A stretch of DNA of 64,000 nucleotides, taken from NCBI GenBank assembly GCA_012274445.1, contig JAAROD010000093.1, positions 62,001 through 126,000 of the forward strand. Reading direction: 5' to 3'. Shown here in pieces: positions 42,947 to 52,987 of the stretch (position 1 is its first letter; every line of letters begins with the position of its first letter). Under the pieces are notes generated by a model. It worked only from the letters and a program-made list of their open reading frames with translations. It was not told the DNA's origin and did no database searches. The DNA is from Sclerotiophoma versabilis (lineage: Eukaryota > Ascomycota > Dothideomycetes > Pleosporales > Didymellaceae). The position numbers and the translations under genes were made by a program.

Positions 42947-44320
42947 ATGGAACTCTTCGCTGGCGATGAAGAGTCTTCCATTGACCCAACGCAGCAGTAT
43001 GGCACACCAAGCGACGCGCAGTCACCACATGAGTATGGACCGCCAGCTTTGGGATCGCCCTCCCCTTGTGCTACCACGACACGGAGAGCGACACGCTACC
43101 GCCACGTGGAAGCAAGCCGAGGAACGACGACGCCGGATCCGTCCAGGCTAGGCTTCCTTCCGCTGGCCGAATGGGACGAGCACAACGGCTACGACGAAGA
43201 CACGCCGACTCGTCTTCGCTATTCGATCGATTGGAAGGTGACTGTCAATAACAAGGTTGTGTCGAGGGATACAGAACAAGATGTCATTCTGGCACCTGCT
43301 GTGTACTGGCGCATGTATCTACAGCCTAAAGTGGAAAGCCTCGTGGCAAGGAAGCTACCACCGAACGGACATGTGGAATGCGATGACACTAGTGTTGTGG
43401 CAACTGTCAACGATCGCTCGGAGCGCGACTTGGTCAAGCGATATGATGACATGCACATTGACTGGTCAGCAGTCGAGAGGCAGCTGCTCCGGTGGGCGGA
43501 GCTTTTCCGCGTTGGTAAGAAGCTGAGAGTGGATCTCTCTTTCAATTATATAGAGACTGCCGTTGCAACATCGGCCATCGCCACTCGCGTGCACAAAAGA
43601 GGATCATCTGCGACGCAGAGAATGCTTGCGGATCGCGCAAGCCAGCTTGACGCAGAGCAGGAGACCGGTGCAGGTCATTCTGTCTGGCGGGATGTGTACG
43701 CTTTGATGCGATGTCCTGGTCCGCCATGCAACCAGGGGCCCTACTGCTGGCGCGAACCTTTTGGCAAGAAACACTTCAAGCTGCGGACCCACCACCTCAA
43801 GACACTGATAGAGCTTGTACAGCAAGGCCACGTCTTGAACAGCCACGACGATATTCCTGAAGATGTGCGAGACCAGCTGTACGCTGAAGAACATCAGCGG
43901 CACGAGCGACGGTCGACCACTACAAGTGCAGCAACGCCGAGCTTCCCACCTATCACGATCACCAACGTTATGCCGTCTCAGTCCCACGACTCTCCATCGA
44001 CGCTCTCCGCCAGTGGAACTTCTGTATCCGAGAAGCAATCTTCGGGTCACGTGAACCTCAATATACCTGGTCCCCGCGATCTAGCCGTCATGGCCTACAC
44101 CGATTGGCAGCGATCGAATGTCGTCGACGAGGCCCAACAAGCCGAGTACCAGAAGGCGTGTGACGTTACTTTGCTAGAGATGCTTGACCTAGAGCAAGTA
44201 CATGAAGATCAAGACCCCGACTTCTATGTTCAGCACGGAGTAAAGATGGGCGTAGCACGTCGGTTCGTGAGCGACATTGAGCCATGGGTAGAAGTATACA
44301 AATCAACGTATAACAGATAG
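42947..44320 (+). CDS. Conserved fungal protein of unknown function
   Basis: An intronless 457-codon frame. A disordered N-terminus (1-75) leads to a folded region with LRYSIDWKVTVNN, DTEQDVILAPAVYW, NDRSERDLVKRYDD and HIDWSAVERQLLRWAELFRVGKKLRVDLSFNY (about 88-205). A second block has LMRCPGPPCNQGPYCW, with four cysteines, and KLRTHHLKTLIELVQQG (about 250-285). A disordered Ser/Thr linker and a short helical C-terminus follow. I recognise the pattern of conserved blocks from many ascomycete hypothetical proteins but no function is established. The cysteines could bind metal. The frame is complete and looks functional. Confidence 0.75.
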   Translation: MELFAGDEESSIDPTQQYGTPSDAQSPHEYGPPALGSPSPCATTTRRATRYRHVEASRGTTTPDPSRLGFLPLAEWDEHNGYDEDTPTRLRYSIDWKVTVNNKVVSRDTEQDVILAPAVYWRMYLQPKVESLVARKLPPNGHVECDDTSVVATVNDRSERDLVKRYDDMHIDWSAVERQLLRWAELFRVGKKLRVDLSFNYIETAVATSAIATRVHKRGSSATQRMLADRASQLDAEQETGAGHSVWRDVYALMRCPGPPCNQGPYCWREPFGKKHFKLRTHHLKTLIELVQQGHVLNSHDDIPEDVRDQLYAEEHQRHERRSTTTSAATPSFPPITITNVMPSQSHDSPSTLSASGTSVSEKQSSGHVNLNIPGPRDLAVMAYTDWQRSNVVDEAQQAEYQKACDVTLLEMLDLEQVHEDQDPDFYVQHGVKMGVARRFVSDIEPWVEVYKSTYNR

Positions 44321-45706
44321 ACAGGCTCGTAGGCGGGTGGAGAACACCGCGCAGATAGTGGCGCTTTCAGGGGCGTTCGTAGCTTAGTCTTGTTTATGTG
44401 CATTGCAATTCATGTCTTGCGTAGAACTAAATGCGGCCGCATCAATCGCGGTGTCAGCCAGCTTCGACATGAACCCCCGCATGGCGGAAGTGTCCTCTCG
44501 CATAACCCCAGAGTAAGTGTCTTGATTTGGGGGCGCTTGTCATCCTCAAATCGCAAGATCCCATCCATGTGCGGCTTTAAAGCAGTGTGGATGCCACTTG
44601 TGAGTTTGACGTGTCCAGGCAACAGATTGTCAGCGTCGTACTGAATGACGAATTGTTCCAGGTCATCGGCTGTGGACATCTGAACCATGAGCAACATGGT
44701 CGCGCTACGAGGTGTACTCTTGAAAACCAGCGAGCACCGACATGGCGATATGTGATCAAGAGAAGTGTGCGCAGGATAGACTAGCGCCTTGAATCCGAGA
44801 TCCAAGACCATACTGGTGGTTATCAGCTAAATGTGCTATGTACTCACTAAATCCCCCTCAAAACGATAACAGCAAAGGAACTCGTCGATGCTGTGATGTA
44901 AAATGAGGGAACCCGCCCGCCCAGGCTTTAAGGAGCAGCCCTGACTCTATGTGTAGTGCGCGCGCTGCGTCCACCACTGACACCGGGTACGCGACCCTAG
45001 TACAGGACAGACACCTACCCCAATGAACGGCAGCTGACAGACGACAGTGTAAAGCCAGAGTCGCCAGCCCCTAACCGCCAGAGGCCTTGTGGGAGTCGCA
45101 AGGATGATAGATGTGAGTCGAATACTCGATACGCGCAATGGGTGGCAGCAGGGACGGAGGGAGCGATCGGGTCGTGTGAAGGAGGTTGCGTTGGTACGTT
45201 GTCGGATGCATCGATAAGAAGTCTGCAGGAGAAATAGGCACATCATATTAAAGACGAGGGGAGGAGGCTGGGGATGCGAGCGATCCGCACTATGATGCAG
45301 ATCTTGGCACGCTAACATCAGATGAGATGAGTCACATGCAACCGTGTCAACTGCCCGAGCGCCACGTCGTTGGCTATACACGCCAAGGGCTTTCGCGTTT
45401 CGCGATTTCGACAAGCGCGCTCCTCGCGAGCGTGTTCGTGAAGTGATTCGACATGGGCACGGTGCCACTGACGCAAGCGCAGACTCCAGACGCCACTGGC
45501 ATTGTGCGGAGGCAGCATCAACAGGTGTAGGGATGCAGGGGTGGGAGCGTGATAGCGTATCGTCGAAAGACCACGCCTCGGTTCGCGCTGCACGCTAGTC
45601 AGCTGCGCGCTGCGCGTTGCGCGTAGCGATTTCCTAGCAGCATCAACCAGCCGCAGGCTCGTCACTGGCTCCATCGCACACCCCGACCCGCTCCTCGCGC
45701 ACACGT
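44321..45706. other. Intergenic, no gene recognised
   Basis: A minus-strand frame at 44410-44811 (133 codons, with DDLEQFVIQYDADNLLPGH) could be an old gene piece but has no family or splice support. The rest shows nothing. Confidence 0.4.
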
Positions 45707-45779
45707 GTGCCCAACCGCTGTCATTACCGTACCCGCCGTTGCTCTGCCGCCGCCATTGGGCTACAGCACAGCAACACCG

Positions 45780-46340
45780 CCCAGGAACAGCACCGCGGCA
45801 TCTTTCTTGAAGAAGGCTTGATTAGCACAGCCACCTCATATTACAAGGGCTACAACATTACTGGATCGACAAAGATTATCCACCGATACCTGCCAAAAGA
45901 AGTGAGCGAGCTGCTGGTATACTATCTCTGGCTTATCCTGCCCTTTTGGCAGCAGCTTGATATCCTTGTCATAAGCGCAAAGATCCACATTCTACTTTTC
46001 TTTGGCCAAAGGGAAGTGGAACCTGGGACTCAAGCAGACTTACGAGAGCGATTGCACGAGAAGCTCGTCTATATCTTGACACAACACTTGGCATCCTAAC
46101 CTACCGGCATCTTGCTATCGCTATATCCCGCCAACATCTGCCGTGCGGCGGTTGTAAGCGAGATTATGGCGTTGACAAGAAGCTCGCTGACGAACAAGCG
46201 ACGCATGGTACGTGGATCGCTGGCACAGTATACGCGCGAGGTCTGCGAGAGACCCCAGGCCATATAAGGGCACGGAATTCAGAGTATCGAGCAGTTAGTC
46301 GGGAATGGCACAATTTCCTTGGATTTCGGACCTACCTTAG
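45780..46340 (+). pseudogene. Fragment of a telomere-linked RecQ-helicase-type protein
   Basis: Two plus-strand frames encode consecutive parts of one protein. The first (to 46099) has GLISTATSYYKGYNITGSTKIIHRYLPKEVSELLVYYLWLILPFWQ. The second, shifted by one frame from about 46080, has LGILTYRHLAIAISRQHL, CGGCKRDYG, WIAGTVYARGLRETPGH and EYRAVSREWHNFLGF. I recall this combination from large fungal proteins with a RecQ-type helicase, often subtelomeric (TLH-like). The helicase motor itself is absent. The piece is a frameshifted relic. It supports, weakly, a subtelomeric history. Confidence 0.6.
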
Positions 46341-46814
46341 AGCTCGAAAACGCCCACTTAGCGAATGTGGCGATGAAGGATGTCCGTCTAAGAGAGCACG
46401 TTAGGGATATTGTCAGACAATGAGATATCCCAGGGCCCTGATTCGACTCAGGGCAGAGTCGATTTGTCCTGGGGATAGAAAATACACCTTTTCAGGCGTA
46501 TACACTGTCCTGCACCCTAAAATATATACACATACCTATCTAGCCAGGTCGAATAAGAACGCTGCGGCTGGTCGAATTAGGTTGTGGGTGAGGAATTAGG
46601 CTGAACTTTGGATATGTTACTCAGCGCATTACGTTGCACGCCTTAGGTAGTTCGCATTGCTAGCGAATGTGTAGGAAAGAAGTTGAGGTTCTGGTGTTGG
46701 AACGGTGTGCCCCGCGCTAGAGGCCTGTATAGACACGCAAAGCAGAGGGCAGGGAAATTGCTACTTATTTACACGACTTATAGATATGTACAGGCAAAAG
46801 AAAGAGATATATAT

Positions 46815-47180
46815 AGGCTATTGCGGCCGGAACAACTCGAGCAGGGGCAGCTGGCGCAGGGCGGGGGAAGGCGTGGGAGCAGGACTGCCGTCGCTATCGC
46901 TGGCGCTGTCCATGTCACTATCAGCAATATCCTCCACCTCTGACACTTATTCCACGAGTGATTAACCTTGATCCCCATTTCTTGGCCCTTGCTTTTAATC
47001 GGCAGAGGGCTTAGCTTCAGACTAACAAGATTGAGCATCGCTTTCCTCGCTGGATGCAACGCATCTTCGACTTTTGCGACCTTGACGTCTTGCCTCCACG
47101 ATTGCCACGAAAGTCACCGCGCCCTCCCCTATCGCCACCGCCTCGAGATGCGTTTGACATTGAATTAAATGGCTCAGTGA
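46815..47180 (-). pseudogene. Possible remnant of an RGG-rich protein
   Basis: The minus strand from about 47163 reads MSNASRGGGDRGGRGDFRGNRGG and a basic stretch, then stops. In another frame (about 46940-46820) it reads an acidic SEVEDIADSDMDSASDSDG tail. RGG boxes bind RNA, and such tails occur in retroelement Gag-like proteins. It lies downstream of the gag-like gene at 47380-48072 on the same strand and could be its decayed partner. Weak. Confidence 0.3.
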
Positions 47181-47379
47181 GACTTGGATGAGATACACTA
47201 TGGAACGTGAGATAGTATCTATGCGTAATTGGTGTAAGACCCTATCGTTGCAAGGTAAGCTGTGAGTGGAATGTTTGCAGCGACTGCCCCCTTGATGCCA
47301 CAGCATCTCATATATCACCCCATCCTTGTTCCTTGTTGCCGATGCACTCGTTGTTGCTAGAGGTTGTCAAGCGTCCACG

Positions 47380-48072
47380 CTATCGAGCGTCTTTGTATTT
47401 ATAAAAGCTGGACGGTGGTGTCTTGTATTTCGGGCGTCTTGCTATTTCCATGATCCGGGTGGTGGCGGCTACTAATGAGTCCAAATCATCTTCGATGCAT
47501 TCATCGCGGGTGTCATTCAATATTGTTATAGACTGGAATTTAGAGTCAAGGAAAGCTACGAAAACCGTATATGTGCTGGTCCAGTCGTCACTGTTAAATG
47601 GGGTGACGTCCCAATAGAGGGCGACTTCGTGAGCGATAGGGTCCTCAAAGGATATGAGTACGCGTAGTAACGCGAGCTCATACTCATGTGGGAGAGGAGC
47701 GTCTGCAGACTGGAAGAACATGAGGAGAGAGCCCCGGAAGCCCTCATAATCTGCGGTATTTGCGAATACCGGGACGTCAGATGCTTCGAAGAGTCGGCTA
47801 CGGGTTTCTGGGGTAATAGTGGTGACAGGACATCGGTGTTCTACGAGACCGCGGAGACTCTCTAGGGAGGTTGCCCAGTCGGTTTCTTCTTCTAGTCCGA
47901 GGAGTTCCTGGGGGTGGCGGCAAAAGCCTAGGTGTCGTAGTGCGTCTGCGAGCTCGACGAAGGTGCTGGGTGGGTGCGCGCCTTCCGGTAACCGTCTGAG
48001 CTTCTCGGGTATATGGTTCCAGATTGTTGCGCAATCCCTGGGGGTGAGCTCTATTTCAGACGTATTAGACAT
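47380..48072 (-). CDS. Gag-like protein, possibly a domesticated or stranded retroelement gene
   Basis: An intact 230-codon frame. The middle (about 100-190) has the spacing of a retrotransposon Gag capsid: VPVFANTADYEGFRGSLLMFFQ, a hydrophobic ALLRVLISFEDPIAHEVALYW and a WTSTYTVFVAFLDSKF helix. There is no zinc knuckle and no protease or polymerase nearby. N-terminal part unknown. It could be an old Gag preserved by chance or a host gene derived from one. The upstream minus-strand frame at 48321-48761 may belong to the same ancestral unit. Confidence 0.5.
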   Translation of the reverse strand: MSNTSEIELTPRDCATIWNHIPEKLRRLPEGAHPPSTFVELADALRHLGFCRHPQELLGLEEETDWATSLESLRGLVEHRCPVTTITPETRSRLFEASDVPVFANTADYEGFRGSLLMFFQSADAPLPHEYELALLRVLISFEDPIAHEVALYWDVTPFNSDDWTSTYTVFVAFLDSKFQSITILNDTRDECIEDDLDSLVAATTRIMEIARRPKYKTPPSSFYKYKDAR

Positions 48073-48320
48073 CTTTGCTCGTGCTTTTTCAGAAGCAGCG
48101 AGTGCGTTGAAAGGGTCACGGGCCCTTTTGCAGATTTGAGGGGATGGAAGTTTTTACGGCTTTGTTTTTTTCCGATAGCTTCCCAGTCTTCTGAAGATGC
48201 TGCAAAAGTAATTACTTGTGTATTGTCGTGTCGTTCCGGTCGTGGTATTTTGTGAGTTGCTTGTTCAAGGCCTTCAATGTTCCGTACGTCAGGCAGGTTG
48301 GAAAGGGCTCTTAACGATGT

Positions 48321-48761
48321 TTATAGATTAATTTCTTTTTCCTTGTTCGAGGTTGGGTCTTGGATATTTTCCACGATGTGTCGGACTTGGTCTTCAGGTT
48401 CCTCGATCATGGGTCGATAGTTGCACTCATGCTTTGGTTCGAGGGTTGATGAGAGACGGTTGTTGGCTTCTTGGAGTTGCTGGTTGGTGGCGTTGTTCGA
48501 ATTCCCGAACCCGTTTCTGAAATTGTCCAATGATCGCCAAGTCTTAGGCTGGTGTTTGGTTGGCGGGGATTGTTTGAGCCGTGGAAGGAGATGTTCTACC
48601 TCTCTGTAATCGGTTTTTGTTCCCTTCTGTTCGATGTGTTTAATCCAGTCCATGAGGATGGTCCTTGTTTGTGAGTCGTTGTTAAAACACTCTTGTTGTT
48701 GGGCTAGGTTAGTGTTTTTGAGGTTGTCTTGGGCGGACAGGACGTTGCGGTACCGTGCCAA
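48321..48761 (-). pseudogene. Open frame cut by the pogo insertion
   Basis: A 146-codon frame, rich in Asn, Gln and Glu (LKNTNLAQQQECFNND...). Its first codons lie inside the left TIR of the pogo element, so its true 5' part was displaced by the insertion. The DNA continues beyond the right TIR at 50915. Without the transposon, the frame on the minus strand remains open for a short distance upstream. The product is not recognised. Confidence 0.4.
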
Positions 48762-48802
48762 GTCACCGCTCGGGTCGGTTCACCGCCCGGGTCACCCCAC
48801 CA
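48753..48802 (+). repeat. Left terminal inverted repeat of the pogo element
   Basis: 50 bp, exact complement of 50863-50912. It contains the internal near-repeat (A/T)CACCG-C-CGGGTC twice, a likely transposase-binding doublet. Confidence 0.93.
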
Positions 48803-48845
48803 ACTTTCACACCCACCTTGCGCACCCCAGCAACTCAACGCCACG

Positions 48846-50759
48846 ATGACTTTACAAAGTGCCCTTGCAGAGATAAAGGGATTGAAGCCAGGGGTTTCTT
48901 TTTCGTACCGGGCACTTGCCAAAAAACATAAGTGTTCCAGCACTACTTTGACGGAGAACCACAAGGGTCGGAGAACGTCCCATGCAGAGTCCCAGCTACA
49001 TCAACGTCTCCTACGCCCACGCGATGAGGCAGAGCTTGTACAATACATCAGAGCACTCACAGAGAGACATATACCACCTACAAGACAAATGATAATTAAC
49101 TTTGCAACGCCTTTGTGTCGATGGGAGCCCTCATATAGCTGGGTAACAAGGCTCTTAAAACGTTACCCCGACACACTTACCACGGTGTGAACCACCCCTA
49201 TGGATACCGATCGTCACGACGCTGATAACAGTGAAAGATACCGTGCTTATTTTGAGCTTCTGCACACTAGAATGACGGAGTTCGATGTCCTTCCCGAGAA
49301 CACATACAACATGGACGAGAAGGGATTTATGATTGGGGTACTTGGTAAGACCAAGAGAGTCTTTGATAAGGTACTGCATAAGCAGAGACGGTTCAAACAA
49401 GCCTCTCACGATGGTAACCGGGACTGGATCACCGTGATAGGTGCTATATGTGCCGATGGGACAACCCTACCCCCAGCAGTGATCTTTTCAGCCAGCGGAA
49501 ACAAGATCCAAGCCAACTGGGTAAGGGAAATCGAACCAAAGAAGCATTCACTGTACGTTGGAGTATCTTCCACAGGCTGGACGAACGATGATCTTGGTGT
49601 TGAGTGGCTTAAGAAGGTGTTTGACCCCCCTACCACGCGGAAAGCTCGGAGAAAGTACAGGTTATTGATTCTTGACGGCCACGGCAGCCACGTGACAAGA
49701 AGATTCATCGACTACTGTGATAAGCATCGAATTTTACTGCTTATCTTCCCTCCACACGCTACCCATGCGCTACAGCCACTGGATGTGGCTTGCTTCAAGT
49801 CACTGAGTCAAAACTACATCAAAGAACTGGTCAAACACAATCATTTTACTGAGGGATGGATCCCACTGAACAAGGGAGACTTTATAAGCCTATTCTGGCC
49901 TGCTTGGGTTGATACATTCACTGAGAAGTTGGTGTTAAGTGCTTTTGAATCCACAGGAATCAACCCACCGGACGCGGACGTCATACTTGATCGATTCAAG
50001 AAACCACCACCCCTACCAACTCCTTCACCACCTGCAACACCTCCAGCACAGACTGAGCCTCAGCCTGCTCTTTCTGAACCTAATTGGTTGCGTTGCAAGT
50101 CTGATTTGAACCGTGCAGTGAAGTATGGGGACGTTGAGGCAGCCAACTTAGTGATACAACAAGTGCATCAGTACCACGTGCTTAACGAGCTTAAGGATCA
50201 CCAAATACAAGGCTTTAAAGACGCTGCAGAAGCTAAGAAGAGGCGTAATAAGAAGAAGAAAGTGCTACCACTGTCACCGCGAGACCCTAATGTGCAAGGT
50301 GGTGCTACTTTCTTTGATTCTAGTGCCGTTGCACGTGCAAATCACCGTATGAAAGTAAAGGAGAAGGAAGACCTTAAAGCTGAGGCTGCAAAGGTGACTA
50401 AGAAGCAAATTGAGTTCAACAACAAGCTCCTTAAGGCTAAACAGCAGGCAGATGCCACGAAGAAGAGGTTGGAAGACGCGGAAAAGAGGGCTCAAAAGAA
50501 GGCCCAAGAGCAGGCAGAAAAGGACGCTCGGAAGGCTGAAAGATTAGCTACTAAAGAGCTCAAAGACGCGCAGAAAGCATCCAGTAAGCCTAAACAGGCA
50601 AGGAGCAAGGCTTCAGCGAAATCGCAGTCAAAAGTAACAAAGCGTGGTGGAGGTGCTGGACGGCGCCGGCCACAGGTGGTTCATGAGCGTTCCCCGACGC
50701 CCCCACTTAGACAGTCAGGCAGCGGCCGCGTTATTAGGCCTACAAGAAAACTAAGATAG
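48846..50759 (+). pseudogene. Pogo-type DDE transposase with one in-frame TGA
   Basis: From ATG 48846 the frame encodes the helix-turn-helix and CENP-B-type DNA-binding domains (SFSYRALAKKHKCSSTTL, then the stretch ending RYPDTLTTV), hits TGA at 49188-49190, and continues in the same frame to 50759. The second part has the DDE core: NMDEKGFMIG, LILDGHGSH and HALQPLDVACF. A long Lys/Ala coiled coil and a basic tail with RRRP follow. The TGA stands just before MDTDRHDADN, where related transposases usually have Trp or Arg, so a single G-to-A or C-to-T change explains it. Otherwise the gene is complete at 637 codons before the terminal stop. Confidence 0.85.
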
Positions 50760-50862
50760 TCAAAAGCTTCGCAGTAGTTAACGGTCTAATCCACCAACCT
50801 TTTCTGTGCTAATAGCTATTGTACGTGGTTGAATAACCTCATTTCTATCTGGGTGGTGGAGA

Positions 50863-50912
50863 TGGTGGGGTGACCCGGGCGGTGAACCGACCCGAGCGGT
50901 GACTTGGCACGG
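50863..50912 (-). repeat. Right terminal inverted repeat of the pogo element
   Basis: 50 bp, exact complement of 48753-48802, followed by TA. Confidence 0.93.
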
Positions 50913-51076
50913 TAGGGAAGCGAGTTCACGCAAGTCAGCGCATGACACAGCGATGCCTAAACATGGCATTTGACAAGCAAAAGCTCCTGGCGCTTGCACG
51001 AAACACATAGGTTGCAGAGACCGCTGAATTACACTATCAAAGCCTTAGATCTATAGCAGCATGTGCGAACACAAGC

Positions 51077-51979
51077 TTAGTCTGCGAGGTCCGATCCCAT
51101 CTTATTTGTGTACGGACAGGTACCCCTTTTACAGCCCTCGCACAGCTCTTGTTCATGCGGTCCTTTTGATGCCTTATTGTATTCTGGAGTCTCAATCCAT
51201 ACGCCGGCCCACCTCTTGATCCTGAACGCAACCCGCTCGACATAGATTGTCTCGTCTATGGCAAGGGTGCCCAGCTTCTCACAAGACTTGCATCGCTGAT
51301 TGAACACGACCGCGCTGTATCCATTGCCAGCATACCCTCTTATCACGATGGACACCACGCCACTCGCCCACGCCTGCTTTTTGCATTCTGCATTATCGCA
51401 CGTGAAGCGACCCACGACACAAGTCAGGTTTTCGTTGTTGTACCGCTCGCGGTCGTTGCTCTGGAACCAAGTCGAGGTCACGTCTGGTAAGACGGCTTCT
51501 GCGATCCTGTCGTGCAGGTCGGGGAATGTGAAGGAGGTCCGCGTCTCTTCTTTGCGCTTGGGGACGGGCACAGTGCGTCTCTGTGGCGATTTGCTGATTG
51601 GCTCTCGAATCCGGATCGTGACTACTCGAGGGGTGTCATCAGATGTTGGGGATAGGTGATGGCGGCTCGAGTCCGGACCGGAGGTGTTGCTCGATGGCGT
51701 CTGAGAGTTTCGTTGATTGTTGCGCTGCGCGCGAGCGTTGGGTGGCGATCGCGATGAGTCGAGATTGAAAATCGGCAAGACTGTAGAGGAAAGGACTTCT
51801 GGGGATTGTTGTTGGTGAACTGGAGAATCGTGTAGGTGTTGTTTGAGCGCGTTGTTGCTGCCAAATATGCGCTTGCATGGTTTACAGTAGGTTCCTGTAT
51901 GCACGGGTGAATCCTCTAGGTGTTGTTTGAGTGCGTGCTCGCTGCCGAACGAGCGATCACACAGTACACAAAGAGGCAT
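51077..51979 (-). CDS. C2H2 zinc-finger protein with zf-3CxxC domain
   Basis: An intronless 300-codon frame. Two C2H2 fingers stand at the N-terminus, CVLCDRSFGSEHALKQHLEDSPVH and the near-copy CKPCKRIFGSNNALKQHLHDSPVH; the sharing of ALKQHL and DSPVH shows internal duplication. A disordered Ser/Arg-rich linker follows (about 60-140). The C-terminal half (about 165-290) is a zf-3CxxC domain: GRFTCDNAECKKQAWASG, QRCKSCEKLG and LCEGCKRGTC. The 3CxxC family binds zinc but its role is unknown outside a few receptors-trafficking relatives. Nucleic-acid binding by the C2H2 pair is likely. Complete and apparently functional. Confidence 0.85.
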   Translation of the reverse strand: MPLCVLCDRSFGSEHALKQHLEDSPVHTGTYCKPCKRIFGSNNALKQHLHDSPVHQQQSPEVLSSTVLPIFNLDSSRSPPNARAQRNNQRNSQTPSSNTSGPDSSRHHLSPTSDDTPRVVTIRIREPISKSPQRRTVPVPKRKEETRTSFTFPDLHDRIAEAVLPDVTSTWFQSNDRERYNNENLTCVVGRFTCDNAECKKQAWASGVVSIVIRGYAGNGYSAVVFNQRCKSCEKLGTLAIDETIYVERVAFRIKRWAGVWIETPEYNKASKGPHEQELCEGCKRGTCPYTNKMGSDLAD

Positions 51980-52987
51980 TTTAGGCTCGGTCGAAGTATT
52001 CGTAGATCTGTGTCTTAGAGGAATCAGGGAATGAGGAACGAAGTATTAGAGATCTTCGAATCACTTGGTTCATCTCGCAAAAGAAGAGGAAGGTGATGAA
52101 GCTGAGATACACGGCGTCTCTGCGGCCAATGGTGCATGAACACATGGCTCGTGACGATGCGTATCTCCGACCCAAGAAGTGAATGAAGGCTTGAGAAAGG
52201 ATTAAAAACGAGCTGCAGTGTCACCCATTGCGATGGCAGTCTGCATATCTGTACTCGAATGGAAACGTACCTTGACCGCTCACGCCATTACAGGATCGCT
52301 TTCTGTAGAGTGGCATGCAGCTACAATTATCAACCTACCCATATTAAGAAGCATTCAACAAGCTCGTAGCTAAGCAACAGTCCTTCCCCGTCATAATGTT
52401 CGTTGGAAGTGGAAAACACGTCTGGCTGCAAAGACTTAGGAGTGGGGCATTCCACACGCATGCTTTGCAACCTGCGTTGGAACGTTTGCTTTCGATTGGT
52501 TGCTGTAAGCGGGGTACGGCCGCCTCAACGTCACATGGTGGCACTCTAACGGCTTCACCGGAATGCGATTTACATCAAATCGTAGTACTGTCCAATTATC
52601 ATCAGCAGGTATGTAAAGTATTGGATTGCAATAACGGCAATCTGTCCTGCGCTTACTTTGCTCGGCACGGCCCGCACTGACTGCGTTCCTACCCCTCTCT
52701 TGCGTTGTCGTCGGAAGGGTTCCAGATGCAACCCATGCGAGCCGTTTTTGCGGCGGCCTGCGCGGGTAGGCCCGCGGAAACGGTCGCTGACGTGCAAGCT
52801 GGGGCGTCAGCGTAAAGACGCTAACCTAGTGTAGTCTCTTCTCTCTTTGTGGCTGTCGACTTCCCTACATGCAGGCGGCATCAAGACATTCTTGTTTAGG
52901 CTGGAGGCCCATATTCACCTGTTGCAGTCTTGTTTAAGTTTGCAAAGCGCGCTCTTTGAATCACGACAGTGATGCTATCGCACAGTT
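51980..52987. other. Intergenic, no gene recognised
   Basis: Small frames only; no family seen. Confidence 0.45.

Larger units (their letters stand above)
48753..50912 (+). mobile_element. Pogo-family (Tc1/mariner) DNA transposon
   Basis: 2160 bp, flanked by the TA target duplication (48751-48752 and 50913-50914). The 50-bp terminal inverted repeats (48753-48802 and 50863-50912) are perfect, starting CCGTGCCAAGTCACCGCTCG. One transposase gene lies inside in plus orientation. Perfect TIRs and near-intact coding imply a recent insertion, after RIP pressure on this family had ceased or before it had acted. It interrupts a minus-strand frame (48321-48761). Confidence 0.93.
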
